From the NCBI GenBank assembly GCA_021464415.1, contig CM038467.1, forward strand, positions 26,713,748 through 26,777,747: a stretch of DNA of 64,000 nt, read 5' to 3'. The position numbers were made by a program, and so were the translations under genes. The DNA is from Lonicera japonica (taxonomy: Eukaryota; Streptophyta; Magnoliopsida; Dipsacales; Caprifoliaceae). Below the pieces are notes generated by a model, which worked only from the letters and a program-made list of their open reading frames with translations, was not told the DNA's origin and did not search any database. How positions within the stretch are numbered: the stretch's first letter is position 1; each line of letters begins with the position of its first letter. This document shows, one piece after another, positions 35,020 through 45,784 of the stretch.

Positions 35020-35460
35020 TATATTTTTATTTCTAAAAACTACGTAATCCAACTTTTTTAATTACCTTTTGGGTTCATTTATAACACATTTGAAAACTAT
35101 AAATGAAAAAGGAAGAGTGAGCAAGAAAAATACAGTTTTACTTCTAAAAATTATACAATCTAATCTTTTTAATTACTTTTTGAGTTCATTTAAAACACAT
35201 TCGAAAAATATAATTGAAAAAGGACGAGTGGGCAAGAAAAATACATTTTTATTTCTAAAAACTACACAATCCATTCTTTTTAATTACTTTTTGAGTTCAT
35301 TTAAAACACATTGAAAAATAGAAATGAAAAAAGAAGACTGAGCATGGAATTTTATTTTTTTTTCCTTTCTAAAAACTACACGATCCAATCTTTTTAATTA
35401 CTTTTTGAGTTCATTTAAAACACAATTGAAAAAGGAGGAGTGAGCAAGAAAAACAAAAGG

Positions 35461-36198
35461 TTTTAATGAATCACTACTATGACCTAGGCACGGAGAAAAC
35501 TAAATTACAATAAATATATAAATATATATGATATGTATATATATATATAAGGAGAGGTTCTTATAAGGTATGTTCTTATTTTAAGAAAAATAAGGATCTT
35601 CTATTTAAGGGGTAAATATATATATATTTATTAAATTTAGTGGTGATGATCATTTTAATGAGCAGATAATCTCTACAAAATTACATAATTTTTTTTTTAA
35701 CTAGAAGCGAGTGTAATAAAAATGGGATATATATGTTCATTTTCATCCATCAAAATTTTATATAATTATATTACAACTTTTAAATAAATGTTTTTAATAA
35801 AATTTAACATAAATAATATATTCATTGTAAATATATTATGTAGCAAGTTCCTTGAAAAAAAAAATTATTCATTTACCTTTGAAATTGAACATTCTTGATT
35901 TTTCTTACATTAAGGTTTCGTTTGGTTTACGGAAGGGAAATTAATTCCCTTATCTTTTTTATAGAGGTGGGAAACTAAATTTTCTGTTAAGATTCATTTC
36001 TTGTATTTGGTAAATGATGAAAAATATTTAGGTAAGGGTATTGTTGTCCAAATTTTTTATAATAAATCCTTGAAAATCTAATGGAAAAATCACTCCCATG
36101 GGCTTTGAGAGGAATGATTTCATCCTCTACTTTTCATTCTATCGGAAAAGTATTTCTGAAATTTATGCTCACCAAACAAAAAAAGAAAGAAAGAAAGT
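35461..36198. other. AT-rich DNA with a possible small MITE
   Basis: Most of it is featureless. The part from about 35,914 (ggtttcgtttggtttac) to 36,180 (gctcaccaaacaaa) has weak inverted ends of the gtttggt..accaaac kind and a length of about 265 bases, so it may be a MITE. No target duplication is resolved. Confidence 0.3.
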
Positions 36199-36201
36199 AG
36201 T

Positions 36202-36445
36202 CTTTGTAGCATCCTCTCCATATATATACTTTGTCCAAATCGTTCAATGTTGTTAAGAATGGAGCCATGAATTAGGCTTTGGGAGTAAAGATTTATACTA
36301 CTTTTCAAAATTATCAAATCCGTGAACTAAAAAAATAATCCTTGTAACATCTTCTCCATATAGATACTTTGTTCAAATCGTTCAATGTTGTTAGGAATGG
36401 AGCCATGAATTAGCCTTTGGGAGTAAAAATTTATATTACTTGTAC
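36202..36445 (+). repeat. 139-bp tandem duplication
   Basis: The unit starting cttgtarcatcytctccata is present at 36,202 and 36,341. Both include gttcaatgttgttargaatgg and gagccatgaattag. There is no gene. Confidence 0.7.
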
Positions 36446-36769
36446 TAAAACAAAAAATTTAAATTTTGTGTCAATAGACAATTCAATGGTGGATTTTTTT
36501 CTCACCCATATTGTCATTAACTATTTATTTTGTATAAAGGTACAAATGACGGTAGAAATAAATATCAATTTCTATTTTTATAATATAGTAATTGAAATTA
36601 ACTTACTTGTTTATTTTTTTAAGTTTTCCTATTAAATACGACTTATAATGTTAAATTTATTATTTTTTTATTATAATTGTTATTAATATTATATATTGAG
36701 TTGTACTCCACAACATAGGAAAAATAAATAAATCAATTTATATATATTAATTAATATTATAACATGCGC

Positions 36770-37130
36770 TTACACTAGAGAAATTGCCTAGTGGAGACCG
36801 GGGGAGACTTGGTTCACAGAGTCAACGTTCAGACAGAACTTGCTATCTGAAATTTCAGACATTGTTGATGAGCTTGAAGACACTTTTACACAGCAAATCT
36901 ATGTCTATAACACCAAACGAAGAGCTGTTCAGACATATTTGATCCTCTTGATTAATTTCAGATCGAGTTTGGTTAATTTGCCTTGATTGAACGAGGTAGT
37001 TTCTCTTCCTTCAACTTCTTCTTCGATTCTTCTTTCTGCATCTTCTCGCATTTGGTTCCTATTTGTTCACAATTAATCTACACTAGATTACTCAGCACAC
37101 GCGATGCGGTTGCGCCTCGTAACTAGTATA
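36770..37130 (+). mobile_element. Helitron-like fragment
   Basis: The stretch ends with a GC-rich imperfect hairpin (cacgcgatgcggttgcgcc) followed shortly by CTAG|T at about 37,126-37,130, similar to the better-defined Helitron ends nearby. The left boundary is unclear. The sequence from 36,790 to 37,080 (gagaccgggggagacttgg and onwards) is less AT-rich than its surroundings and may be captured host DNA. Confidence 0.3.
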
Positions 37131-37187
37131 AACTTAAAAGAAAAAACTTCTTAAAAAAAAATGATGAATGCCTTATATTAATCTCTA

Positions 37188-37435
37188 TCTATACTAATAT
37201 AGAAAGTCAACTAGGCTTCCTACTCACGGTTACAATACCAAATTTATAAATTTCCAATTTTATCCCATTATGAAATTTTTTATTACGAACATAGTACACA
37301 ACCTTCATCGGGTTAAGAAAAGGTTATCTAGTGAATCCAATGCCTTTCTTTGTGTTAGGTTTTCGTTTCAAATTAAACAATTCATGTGCAAAGAAAATAA
37401 GTGTGCACACGCATCGCGTATGTTTTGGTGTCTAG
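37188..37435 (+). mobile_element. Small Helitron-like element (248 bp)
   Basis: It starts A|TCTATACTAATATAG and ends with acacgcatcgcgt, a short spacer and CTAG|T. The TCTATACTA start and CTAG end fit many plant non-autonomous Helitrons. The hairpin is imperfect. Confidence 0.45.
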
Positions 37436-37853
37436 TTATATTAAAAGGGAAGGAGCGGTTGATACACCAATTTCATGTGTTTCCCATTTTTCCCTTGCAC
37501 TTTTTGGTTAAATAAAATGATTGTTTAGGTAGGGGGAAATCTGGAGCAGGAACGCGAATTTTAATCACTGACCTCTAGCTTAAAAGGGATGATATATTAA
37601 CATTGGGCTACTCAATATCTATTAATGTTTTCATTTTAAATTAGATATCCGCGTGCATAAAAAAAAGTGTGTGTACATACATCGCAGTGCGCAAGCGTCT
37701 AGTTACTTAGAAGTGAGGGGTCTATGGTTCAAATCTTGTCATTGCATTTTTTATTAAAAAATAAAATTTCAGGAGTGAAATAGTCATTACAAAAGTATAA
37801 CACAACTTTAGTTAGCAGTTGAAATTTCTAATTTTATATAATAGTATAGATGA
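37436..37853. mobile_element. Further Helitron-like ends
   Basis: A plus-strand terminus (cgcagtgcgcaagcgtCTAG) ends at about 37,702-37,705. A minus-strand start (TCTATACTATTATATAAAAT) lies at about 37,853. They do not pair into one clean element, and nested or broken copies are likely. Confidence 0.35.
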
Positions 37854-39570
37854 TTATTGCTCCTCTCAAAGCAAATCACTTGACGTAATTATTTCTGCTC
37901 TACCTGAGTTGATTGTATACACGATAGACTACACAACTTGTGGCAAACTTGTTGTGTGCCTAATATTATAGCTAGTAATTCAAGTAGATTTTTATAACAT
38001 AATACATACATGTGGTGCCAAATGTTCAAGTGGTTATAATATATATTCTTTTTATATGAGGTTATGGTCCAAATCCTGTATCAATTATCAATTTTATCTC
38101 TAAAATCTGAATTGTAATTTCTTATGTTTTGGTAAGTTGATTATGTTATGAAAAGTAGAGTGTATTCTTAAATTAAGACATTCCAAAATAGAATAGTGAA
38201 CTCTTAATTTAGGACGGATGGAGTGCATCTATAGGACACAGGTAATTCTGTGAGTTTTGGTAAGTTGATTGATAATGTTCTGAAGTGTAAAGTGAACTCT
38301 TAAATTAAGACATCCAAAAAAAAGAATAGTGTTCTCTTGATTTGGGACTGAGGGATTCCGTCTCTAGCGGCACTTTAGTACATTTGTAACCAAGCAAGGC
38401 ACTTATCCGCTGCTCAATTTTCTCAAATCTTGGACACAACGGTAATTTCACTGCGACTGGTTTGGCTTCTGTTGTATTGGGTTTGCCGCTCTAAATATGC
38501 TTGGAATGCTCCAAATACAGAGGTCCGCATTTATTTGAAAGATTACTGGAATAAATGGTTGATTTAATTTGTATAGAAATGCTAAGAAAATATTCTTACA
38601 AGTGATCTCAAAGTTATGAGGCTAGGAATATCTTTTCCATTCAAGTGTTCCTTGTATGTCTTCCATCTAGCACAGTTAAGAGACCATCTAGTTTTTGAGA
38701 GCTAGGTTGGAAATGAGGTTCGGTGACATTAGTTGCTTTAATTTCCTAGTCCTCTTGAAAGACCTTTTTGTAAGCCTGGAAGCGGGCTTTTGTAGCCCTC
38801 ATCGGGATTTGGAGTTAGAGGATTTATAATAATAATACTAATAATTAAAAAAAAAAAATCCTACAACAACTCTACTTTGGGAGGAACCTTTTTGCTGATG
38901 TAGATTTAAGTAGAATCGTAGCTTCCTTCTTCATTCTTTGGGAGATTGGGCTTTGTAAGAATGATATAATGTATAATGGCGGTGTTTTGTTGGAATATAT
39001 AGTTATTGTCAGGTGTCATTGGTTGTCAAATTTACATACAATAACTAAGAGATCTTATAGATTTAGGTACTTCATATAGTTAATGTCCTTCCCTTATTCA
39101 TATGTTTAGGCATGTATTATCACTGATCTCCTTTGATTAAACCAAACCACGTATGTTTTATAGTTAATTTTTGCTAGGCTGTGTGTGCTGCATTAAAAAC
39201 TCGATGCTATGGTAGTTGTTTTTCATGAATATTAAGTGTTTTTACCTGTTTTGTTGTTGTCAGGGGTAGGATAATCAATTGCACTGCTTTCTAGTGTGCA
39301 GTTGGTTTGTATCAAAATGTGGGAGATTTCGTAAATGTAAATCCTTGTCTTTTCATTTAAAATGTCAATCAAACACACTGTCTTATATTTTCCTTGCGAA
39401 TCAAACCCTCCCTCAGTAATTACAAGTGATCCCAGTAAGGTCACTGCATCAGTTAAGCATTGACTGCAGTGCTGGACAACGTTTCTTATATTTTTGTCCT
39501 AATTTTGGAACTGGACTTTTGGACTCTTGTCATTGTTTAAGCTATTGATATGTTTCTAGGTCACTCATGC
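37854..39570. other. Intergenic DNA with decayed Stowaway-like MITEs
   Basis: At about 38,115-38,225 and 38,250-38,355 lie two related segments with gttttggtaagttgatt, actcttaaattaagacat and an ending close to ggacggatggagt. This is the pattern of eroded Stowaway MITEs. The rest shows no gene. Confidence 0.4.
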
Positions 39571-39835
39571 TGTTGGAGAGCATGATATACGTTATTAGTC
39601 CCTACCTAATAGCTTAAGCTTTTGGGGGAAATGGTTCCTACAATGGTATGAGAGCTCACGTTTCGAAAAGTCTCGGTTTCGAATCCTCTCGTGTGCAATT
39701 GTATCCCCCATTGTGTTTCTGCAGTATGCACTGTTTGTTGTTTGTGTACTGAGTGCACTTTAGTTTTGGTTCAATGCACCGTGGTTTGGTTTATCTCTCC
39801 ATGTGCGAGTGGGGGTCACACGCGACTCGAGTACT
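39571..39835 (+). mobile_element. Truncated TRIM retrotransposon
   Basis: A 72-bp LTR (TGTTGGAGAGCATGATATAC...cctaca, 39,571-39,642) is followed by a slightly mutated initiator-methionine tRNA primer site (TGGTATGAGAGC at 39,644). Then comes internal sequence that matches the TRIM around 57.5-62.0 kb, down to cgagtgggggtc. No 3' LTR follows, so the element is truncated. The 69-codon frame inside it is not a gene. Confidence 0.65.
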
Positions 39836-40327
39836 CTTTAGTCCTACTATTCATAGCCAGGTGTTTTAAAGAAGATCAACTAGGATTAAGGAAAGTATAG
39901 ACCACCTTGATTTTCATGTGTAAGCTAGACCTGACTAGGGTAAAGTCCCTAAACCTGGTGATGTGGGTCATTCTAGAAGTCAAGGGCCTTTCATATTATT
40001 TGAATATATTCATATTTTTAATGGGAAGATTAGGCTTAGATATGATGGAATCAAAATAGAATCTTAAGATATTTGGAATTATAATTGATATTCAGGATAT
40101 TTTGTATCTGTCTTTTAGCCTTAATTTAGGCTTGGATATTATAAACAAGGGTCCAATTCTCTTTTGTGATCAGCATTGAATTATGAACTGAACAAAGCTT
40201 GTGAGTTTTTGGCATGGGGGCCATTCCTAAGGGTATTTCTCCTCTTCTCTCCCTTATTCTAGACTTGCTCTGCTTCACCTGGCCAATCACTTTTACCACC
40301 ACATGGTGAAAGTCAATTCCATTAATA

Positions 40328-40519
40328 CTCACTGCGTCCCTAATTAAGAGTCCATGTTTGACTTGCACATTTTTTTTAAAAAAATGCACTAATTTCATTA
40401 CAAAAAATGGTTCAAAGCAAAACTTGTTTGCTGTTATGAGTTTTGGTATGTCGATTATGTTCCAAAAAGGAAAGTGATCCCATAAAGGAATACTGGATCT
40501 TCATTTAGGATGGAAGGAG
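40328..40519. mobile_element. Stowaway-like MITE
   Basis: The ends CTCACTGCGTCCCTAATTAA and (complement) CTCCTTCCATCCTAAATGAA are inverted repeats related to the Stowaway consensus. The flanks are TA dinucleotides. It lies about 370 bases upstream of the NLR start codon. Confidence 0.6.
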
Positions 40520-40759
40520 TAATAAGCTGAACCTAAGCTTTATATGCAATTCAAATTGTTAGTAAAAATTCAGGTTCCCCCCAAGATTGCGCACTTGACT
40601 GTAATCCTCTGCATCTTATGCTGCTTCGACAAAGGTCCATCACTTCAAGGGTACATTCTTTTTAGCATCTCGAGTCCGACGGTGTTAAAATGCACGTGAT
40701 TCATTTTGCTTCTATATATGCCCACTGTGATTTATAAACTTAATTATAATAAGCTTTTG

Positions 40760-40884
40760 TAATTGGTTCCTACTTTCTATTCATACCACGTAAATATGCA
40801 TAAACTACAATGGAAAAGTACCGTGGTTCATTAACATTCTTGCTTTTATACTTTTCCTATTACAGGTTTGAATTTAAGTTCTAG
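40760..40884 (+). promoter_or_regulatory. NLR 5' leader with splice-acceptor-like site
   Basis: The 25 bases before the ATG read ...ttttcctattacag|gtttgaatttaagttctag, a good 3' splice site followed by a short leader, so the NLR probably has a 5'-UTR intron. The whole stretch resembles 4,452-4,575 and 28,604-28,714. Confidence 0.5.
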
Positions 40885-43800
40885 ATGGCTGGTATCCTAG
40901 AAGCTGCATTTACAGGGGTGGGAGCACTCTCCCAGGCTAAGACTTCATTATGGGACCCATTCGTGAACACGATTGCCTCTTCAAACGATATGGAAAAAAT
41001 TCATGAATTATTGAATCGTGCGGTGTCAAAGTTGTGCACAACAAGGGATGATCACGAAGAAACATTACAGAGACAAAGGGTGACGCACATGCCATCTAAG
41101 ACATACAATAATTGGATTCAAGAGGTGATGAAGATCGAAGATGAAGTGCAAAAAATGAATACCAAATACAACGCAAAATGCAAAAAATCAAAGGTGAAGA
41201 TTGTTACCCGTTCAAATTTCTGCGAGAAAATGAAGAATAAAATCGTGGAAATACTCAATCTTTTGGTTGAGGGCACACAAATAGGAGATATATTAGTTCC
41301 AAAGAAATATGAACAGGTTGTTGAGATGATAACACCTAATATCAAGAACTTTCCGGCGCTTCAAAAGCCACTGAATGAGATTTTGGATTGTCTTACAACA
41401 AAAAAAATTAAGGGTATTAGAATACATGGAATGATGGGTATAGGTAAGACAACTATATTGGAGAATTTGAATAACCATGAAAAAGTTGCCGAGATGTTTG
41501 ATTTAGTCATATGGGTGAAGGTTTCAACGGAGGAGAATAAAAAGAATTTTACTACCGATGAAATACAGCAAGCTGTGATCCGAAGATTGAAACTCAATAT
41601 GGAGAGCACTGGTGGTTGTGATGAAGTTGCCCGTAGACTAAGGGAAGAGTTGAATGATAAGAAGTTTCTACTACTTCTTGATGGTGTGAAGGAAGATCTC
41701 AATTTAGATGAGATTGGAATTAATCCCAATTATAAGAACGGTAGCAAGATAGTATTAGCAACAAGGTTTGGTCATGTTTGTTCCTTGATTGCGGACATAA
41801 ATATCAAAGTGGGAAGATTATCTCAAAAGGAGGCTGAGAAAATGTTTCAAAGTGTTCTTGGTCAGTCGAAACATAAGGTTGGTCCGATTATGCGACAAGT
41901 GGTCAAACGTTGTGATGGTCTTCCATTTGCAATAAAGATGGTAGCAAGCGCATTCAAAATGAGAGACACTGAGGAGCGGTGGAGTGATGGGTTATTGAAA
42001 CTAAGACAGTGGCCCGAAAAAGAAGATAATGCCATGACGGAAATGTGCAAATTGTTAGATTTTTGTTGTAATCACTTGGAGGGAACCAAAAAGGACTGTT
42101 TTTTGTATGCTGCGCTATATCCCGAAGACAATGATATTCATATAGATTGTTTATTGGATTGTTGGGCAGCTGAAGATTTGTATGATTTTCCCGAGGACCC
42201 TAAAATAGCTCGTGCTAATGGGCGTAATATATTGGATGATCTTAAGATGGTGTCGCTACTTGAGGAAGGCATGGGCACGGAATACGTTAGGATGCACAAG
42301 TTGATCCGACAGGTGGCATTGTGTGAGTTGTCAGATAAGCATTTGGTGAAAACGAATGAGTCATTAAAAGTACCACCGAGCGTTGAACTTTGGAAGCAGA
42401 AGAAGTGGATCTCTTTGGTTGATAATAATTTGCGAACTGTGCCTGAAGGCCTAGAATGTTCTGTGCTCTCCACACTTTTTTTACAGAAAAATCCTAGTTT
42501 GAAGAGACTTCCTACTTTATTCTTTGGTGATATGAAAAATCTTCGGGTCTTGAGTTTATATGGTACTGGAATAGCATCTCTACCATCCTCGCTATCGAAT
42601 TTGGGACTTCTTAAAGTGCTGTACCTAAATGGTTGTGCCGATTTGGTGGAGCTTTGTTTTGAAGAAATAATAAAGCTCTCAAGTCTCCAAGTTCTTGATG
42701 TACGAGGTAGCGGAGTTAAGAATATAGCACCAAATATTGAGAACTTGAGGCATTTGAGGCGTTTGTTAGTATCCTTCAACATTTCCGGTGACGAAAACGA
42801 TACTCGAGAAGTGATACATTTTTGCAACGTGATTTCCAAGATTTCTCCTACATTGGAAGAGCTCGTGATTGATGTGAATTCTTGCAAGCAACGTTGCAAT
42901 AAGATGGTAAATGTCGTGAGAGATAAGGTAGCAGCTACCCTTGAAAATTTGACAACTCTCAAGTTCCGGTTTGAAGATGGTGTCGAAGATGTTATAAAAG
43001 TGGTGGCTGGTACTCCGAAAACCTATTACCCCATAGCGGACGATCTTACAAGTTTTGTTGCCAAAATAAACGACTCCAAATCCTCTGGATCATTTCAAGT
43101 TTTCATTGGTTGCTCGATCTCATCATCTCCTCGGATTCCCAAGCTTTGGCTATACGATAGCTACTTGAAATATTGCAATGGGAATGGCCTCAACCCTAAT
43201 ATTAGCAAGGTTCTTTCGAAAACCGATGCATTTGAATTGGTTAACCACAATGAGCTCGAGCATGTGTCACAATTCGAGAATGCAAGCTTGCATGAGGTAA
43301 AAGGTTTTTTAATTGAAGGTTGCAACAATGTTACAGAAATTGTGGACGGTAAATATATGGTTGACGGGCCAGTGCTATTGAACTTGCTGCGTTTATATAT
43401 AAAGAAACTGCCAAGATTGAACAGCGTTTGGAATATCCCTGTTGACTTGCGTAGCCTATCCAATCTGAGGACTCTAAAAATCGGCGAGTGCTGTGGAACG
43501 AAAGAGTTACTCATTGATCATAGAAATACAGCCATTCTCCCAAAGCTGAGGAAGCTGGTGGTTTACAACATGCCAACATTAGTTCGAATTTGTGCAAATA
43601 TATCACTCGAGTGGCCCTCCTTAGAGAAACTTAAGATACACGGGTGTCCCAACTTGAAAGAGTTGCCTTTTGGCAAAGATAACGCGGTGAAGCTGAGGAA
43701 ACTTATACTTTTTGATCTGCCAAACTTGACGAGGATTTGCACGTGTGAGCCATTTGAGTGGCATGCGTTAGAGAAGATCAAGATATACGGGTGCCCCAGT

Positions 43801-43938
43801 TTGACCAAGTTACCTTTCAACGGGTGCAACGCACAGAAGCTGAGTTTTATTGAAGCAGAGCAAAAATGGTGGGAGACATTGAAGTGGCAAGATCCCAAGG
43901 TCGAAGAATGGCTGCAGGCATACTGTTCCCTCTGGTAA
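40885..43938 (+). CDS. CC-NB-ARC-LRR immune receptor (RPS2-like clade)
   Basis: A 1,017-residue intracellular receptor of the kind that detects pathogen effectors. Residues 1-150 form a predicted coiled-coil region with WIQEVMKIEDEV. NB-ARC motifs follow in order: P-loop GMMGIGKTT (182-190), RNBS-A FDLVIWVKVS (205-214), kinase-2 LLLLDG (262-267), RNBS-B GSKIVLATR (286-294), GLPF (345-348), RNBS-D CFLYAALYPED (405-415) and MHK (470-472). LRRs occupy about 515-1,000 and the protein ends KWWETLKWQDPKVEEW. Two key positions are changed: the second kinase-2 Asp is Gly267, and MHD is MHK (Lys472). These residues normally support ATP hydrolysis and hold the off state, so signalling may be altered or lost. 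The single open exon has no stops. The TAA at 43,936 overlaps a gtaatc donor-like site; two downstream mini-exons could replace the last codon's stop. Length is normal for the family. Confidence 0.9.
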   Translation: MAGILEAAFTGVGALSQAKTSLWDPFVNTIASSNDMEKIHELLNRAVSKLCTTRDDHEETLQRQRVTHMPSKTYNNWIQEVMKIEDEVQKMNTKYNAKCKKSKVKIVTRSNFCEKMKNKIVEILNLLVEGTQIGDILVPKKYEQVVEMITPNIKNFPALQKPLNEILDCLTTKKIKGIRIHGMMGIGKTTILENLNNHEKVAEMFDLVIWVKVSTEENKKNFTTDEIQQAVIRRLKLNMESTGGCDEVARRLREELNDKKFLLLLDGVKEDLNLDEIGINPNYKNGSKIVLATRFGHVCSLIADINIKVGRLSQKEAEKMFQSVLGQSKHKVGPIMRQVVKRCDGLPFAIKMVASAFKMRDTEERWSDGLLKLRQWPEKEDNAMTEMCKLLDFCCNHLEGTKKDCFLYAALYPEDNDIHIDCLLDCWAAEDLYDFPEDPKIARANGRNILDDLKMVSLLEEGMGTEYVRMHKLIRQVALCELSDKHLVKTNESLKVPPSVELWKQKKWISLVDNNLRTVPEGLECSVLSTLFLQKNPSLKRLPTLFFGDMKNLRVLSLYGTGIASLPSSLSNLGLLKVLYLNGCADLVELCFEEIIKLSSLQVLDVRGSGVKNIAPNIENLRHLRRLLVSFNISGDENDTREVIHFCNVISKISPTLEELVIDVNSCKQRCNKMVNVVRDKVAATLENLTTLKFRFEDGVEDVIKVVAGTPKTYYPIADDLTSFVAKINDSKSSGSFQVFIGCSISSSPRIPKLWLYDSYLKYCNGNGLNPNISKVLSKTDAFELVNHNELEHVSQFENASLHEVKGFLIEGCNNVTEIVDGKYMVDGPVLLNLLRLYIKKLPRLNSVWNIPVDLRSLSNLRTLKIGECCGTKELLIDHRNTAILPKLRKLVVYNMPTLVRICANISLEWPSLEKLKIHGCPNLKELPFGKDNAVKLRKLILFDLPNLTRICTCEPFEWHALEKIKIYGCPSLTKLPFNGCNAQKLSFIEAEQKWWETLKWQDPKVEEWLQAYCSLW

Positions 43939-44064
43939 TCTAATCTCTTCTCTAGTTCAGTTTATCATCATACCGTAAAATTCTTCCGATATTGCCTTTA
44001 GAATTTGGTCTAAGTTTGTTAGAGAGAAATTTCTTACTCTTAATAAATTCTGTTTGTGTGATAG

Positions 44065-44481
44065 GAATCTCCAAAATGAAGGACTGAAGAGGCTTAAAAC
44101 ATTGTAAGTTCCTCTTCTCACCTTTGTTTAGTAATTAGTAGTATATATATCATCCTGTTAGCCATTTTTGTTCTCATGAATGTTGAAGCAGTTCCTAGTT
44201 TTGATAACTAGATAATTACTCCTTCCGTCTCTTACTGATAGTCCTGTTTTCTTTTTGGGACATAATCAATGTACCGAATGTCACGCTAACAAATAAGTTG
44301 TATTCTTGATCATTGATTATGTTGAAACTAGCTAGTGTCTTTCAAGAGTAGCAAAGTCAAAGTGGGACTATCTATTTGAGATGGAGGGAGTATACGTAAA
44401 ATATTGAAGATAATTGAAGGCCATTACTCCTGGAAATTTGAATAGTTTATTTGTTCATATTTATACAGGCCACTTGCTTGA
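44065..44481 (+). other. Possible NLR 3' mini-exons
   Basis: A donor at 43,935 (CTCTG|gtaatc), an acceptor at 44,064 (gtgatag|G), a donor at 44,104 (CATT|gtaagt) and an acceptor at 44,468 (tatacag|G) would join 43,934 to 44,065-44,103 and then to 44,469-44,481. The joined frame keeps the final Trp codon, adds a short leucine/lysine-rich tail of 16 residues and stops at TGA 44,479-44,481. If these are only 3'-UTR introns, the protein ends at 43,938. Confidence 0.4.
44219..44390. mobile_element. Stowaway MITE (172 bp)
   Basis: The ends CTCCTTCCGTCTCTTACTGA and (complement) CTCCCTCCATCTCAAATAGA are inverted repeats close to the Stowaway consensus CTCCCTCCGTC. They are flanked by TA on each side (44,217-44,218 and 44,391-44,392). 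It lies in the second putative 3' intron of the NLR. Confidence 0.8.
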
Positions 44482-45784
44482 TCACTCCACTCCAACAAAG
44501 TAAGATATTATGCATCTTTGCAGTAATATTAGAGAAAATCTGTAACGCTTACTTTTTTGGTGTGCACCTGAAATTACAAATTAATTACTAGTTGTTGATT
44601 TGAAAAATGGAAATATTTATACATTGACCACTTGATCAAAATACATCTCATTACTATCTAGTGTATGGAAAATATGTTATCAAACATTATGAAGTATAGT
44701 ATTGCACATGCATGAAGTGTTAGTTTTAACTGATGGTCTAATACATGGCAGTGCTCTACTCCACCATTGAGTCTCATTGAGTCTCGAGTGCCTAATATTT
44801 GTGGGAGTTGGGAGCATCCAACGGTTTCGATTTTCCTTGTGGCTGTTGGGCCTGGCCTACACTTCGATACCATATTAAAGTCATGAATATCCAACCAAAA
44901 ACCAATTGGCTATGAGTGGTGTTATGTATTGCTTTTCGAGGCTTTGATTTCCCAATGTGGGATTTATATACTCAACAGATTCGTCTTTCAACTATAAATA
45001 TTGCATCTTTCAATCTCTAAAATCTAACAAAATGTTGTTCTTCTCATGTTAGTAGTTGATGGACCGTGGCGCAATTTGACGGAACTAGGAATGGTGACCA
45101 TTATTGTGTGCTTGAAGAAGTCTACGAGCCCTTCGACAGTGATGGTGGGTGATGTTATGGAGAGTTCGAGGGGTTAATATGACCTTTTCACCTGATTGAC
45201 TAATGCAATAAACTATTAATGAAGTCAAAATTGTGGGTTCTTATTTTTTTTTTCTTTGTATAGTGAGACGACATATTAATCCTTACCTAATAAGCGTCAA
45301 TAAATCTGAACTGTGTTGTAAAATAACCGAATGGGTTGTACTGTTACTATTAGACATAAGATTTGCTTATGTAGTTTCTATGATTTGATCTTGCTATTTG
45401 GAATTACAGATTCTGTGATCTATCTTACTAATTGCAATTGCAGATTCTACGATCTATTCGATCTAGTGTTAAATTACCTTTAGAAAATTAAAGACATTAT
45501 TAACGTTGGTAATTAATTAAGTACTATTATTGATGCTAGACACAAAGATTACACAAAATAATGGATTATTTACCAGATTGGTCAATTCTCACCAGGTAAG
45601 TTCCAGTTGTTTGATCAATTAGACGTATTTTGTGTTACTAATTTCTTAATCTTTGAGAGTCTTAACATTACTCCAATTTTAACATGTACCCAAAAATTGA
45701 GTTGTTTTAATTTGGTTTAAGCTGGATGGAGTGAATGATCATTGTGCATTGATGGAATAACATGTACCCAAAAATTGAGTTGTT
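44391..45784. other. Intergenic DNA downstream of the NLR
   Basis: No gene is seen. The part at about 44,750-45,040 (ccaaccaaaaaccaattgg ... cccaatgtgggatttatatactcaaca) resembles a phrase common in plant LTR sequences, but its boundaries are unclear. A 28-bp direct repeat (acatgtacccaaaaattgag and flanking bases) occurs at 45,680 and 45,758. Confidence 0.4.

Larger units (their letters stand above)
32700..35460 (+). repeat. Tandem array of ~120-bp units, interrupted by a Helitron
   Basis: Units contain atttctaaaaactacacaatcc, ttttgagttcatttaaaacacatt and gaaaaaggaagagtgagcaag. About two units lie left of the Helitron (to 32,971) and about four to the right (35,020-35,460). Short open frames across the right part, such as 35,069-35,314, are repeats of the same peptide caused by the array and are not evidence of a gene. 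Confidence 0.7.

Noticed and set aside
35069..35314. Frame with repeated peptide units, possible repeat protein
   Set aside because: The repetition follows the ~120-bp DNA array; there is no start context, and the array is non-coding elsewhere.
42138..42962. Minus-strand 274-codon frame opposite the NLR
   Set aside because: It is a shadow of the NLR coding frame, has serine-rich random composition and no recognisable domain.
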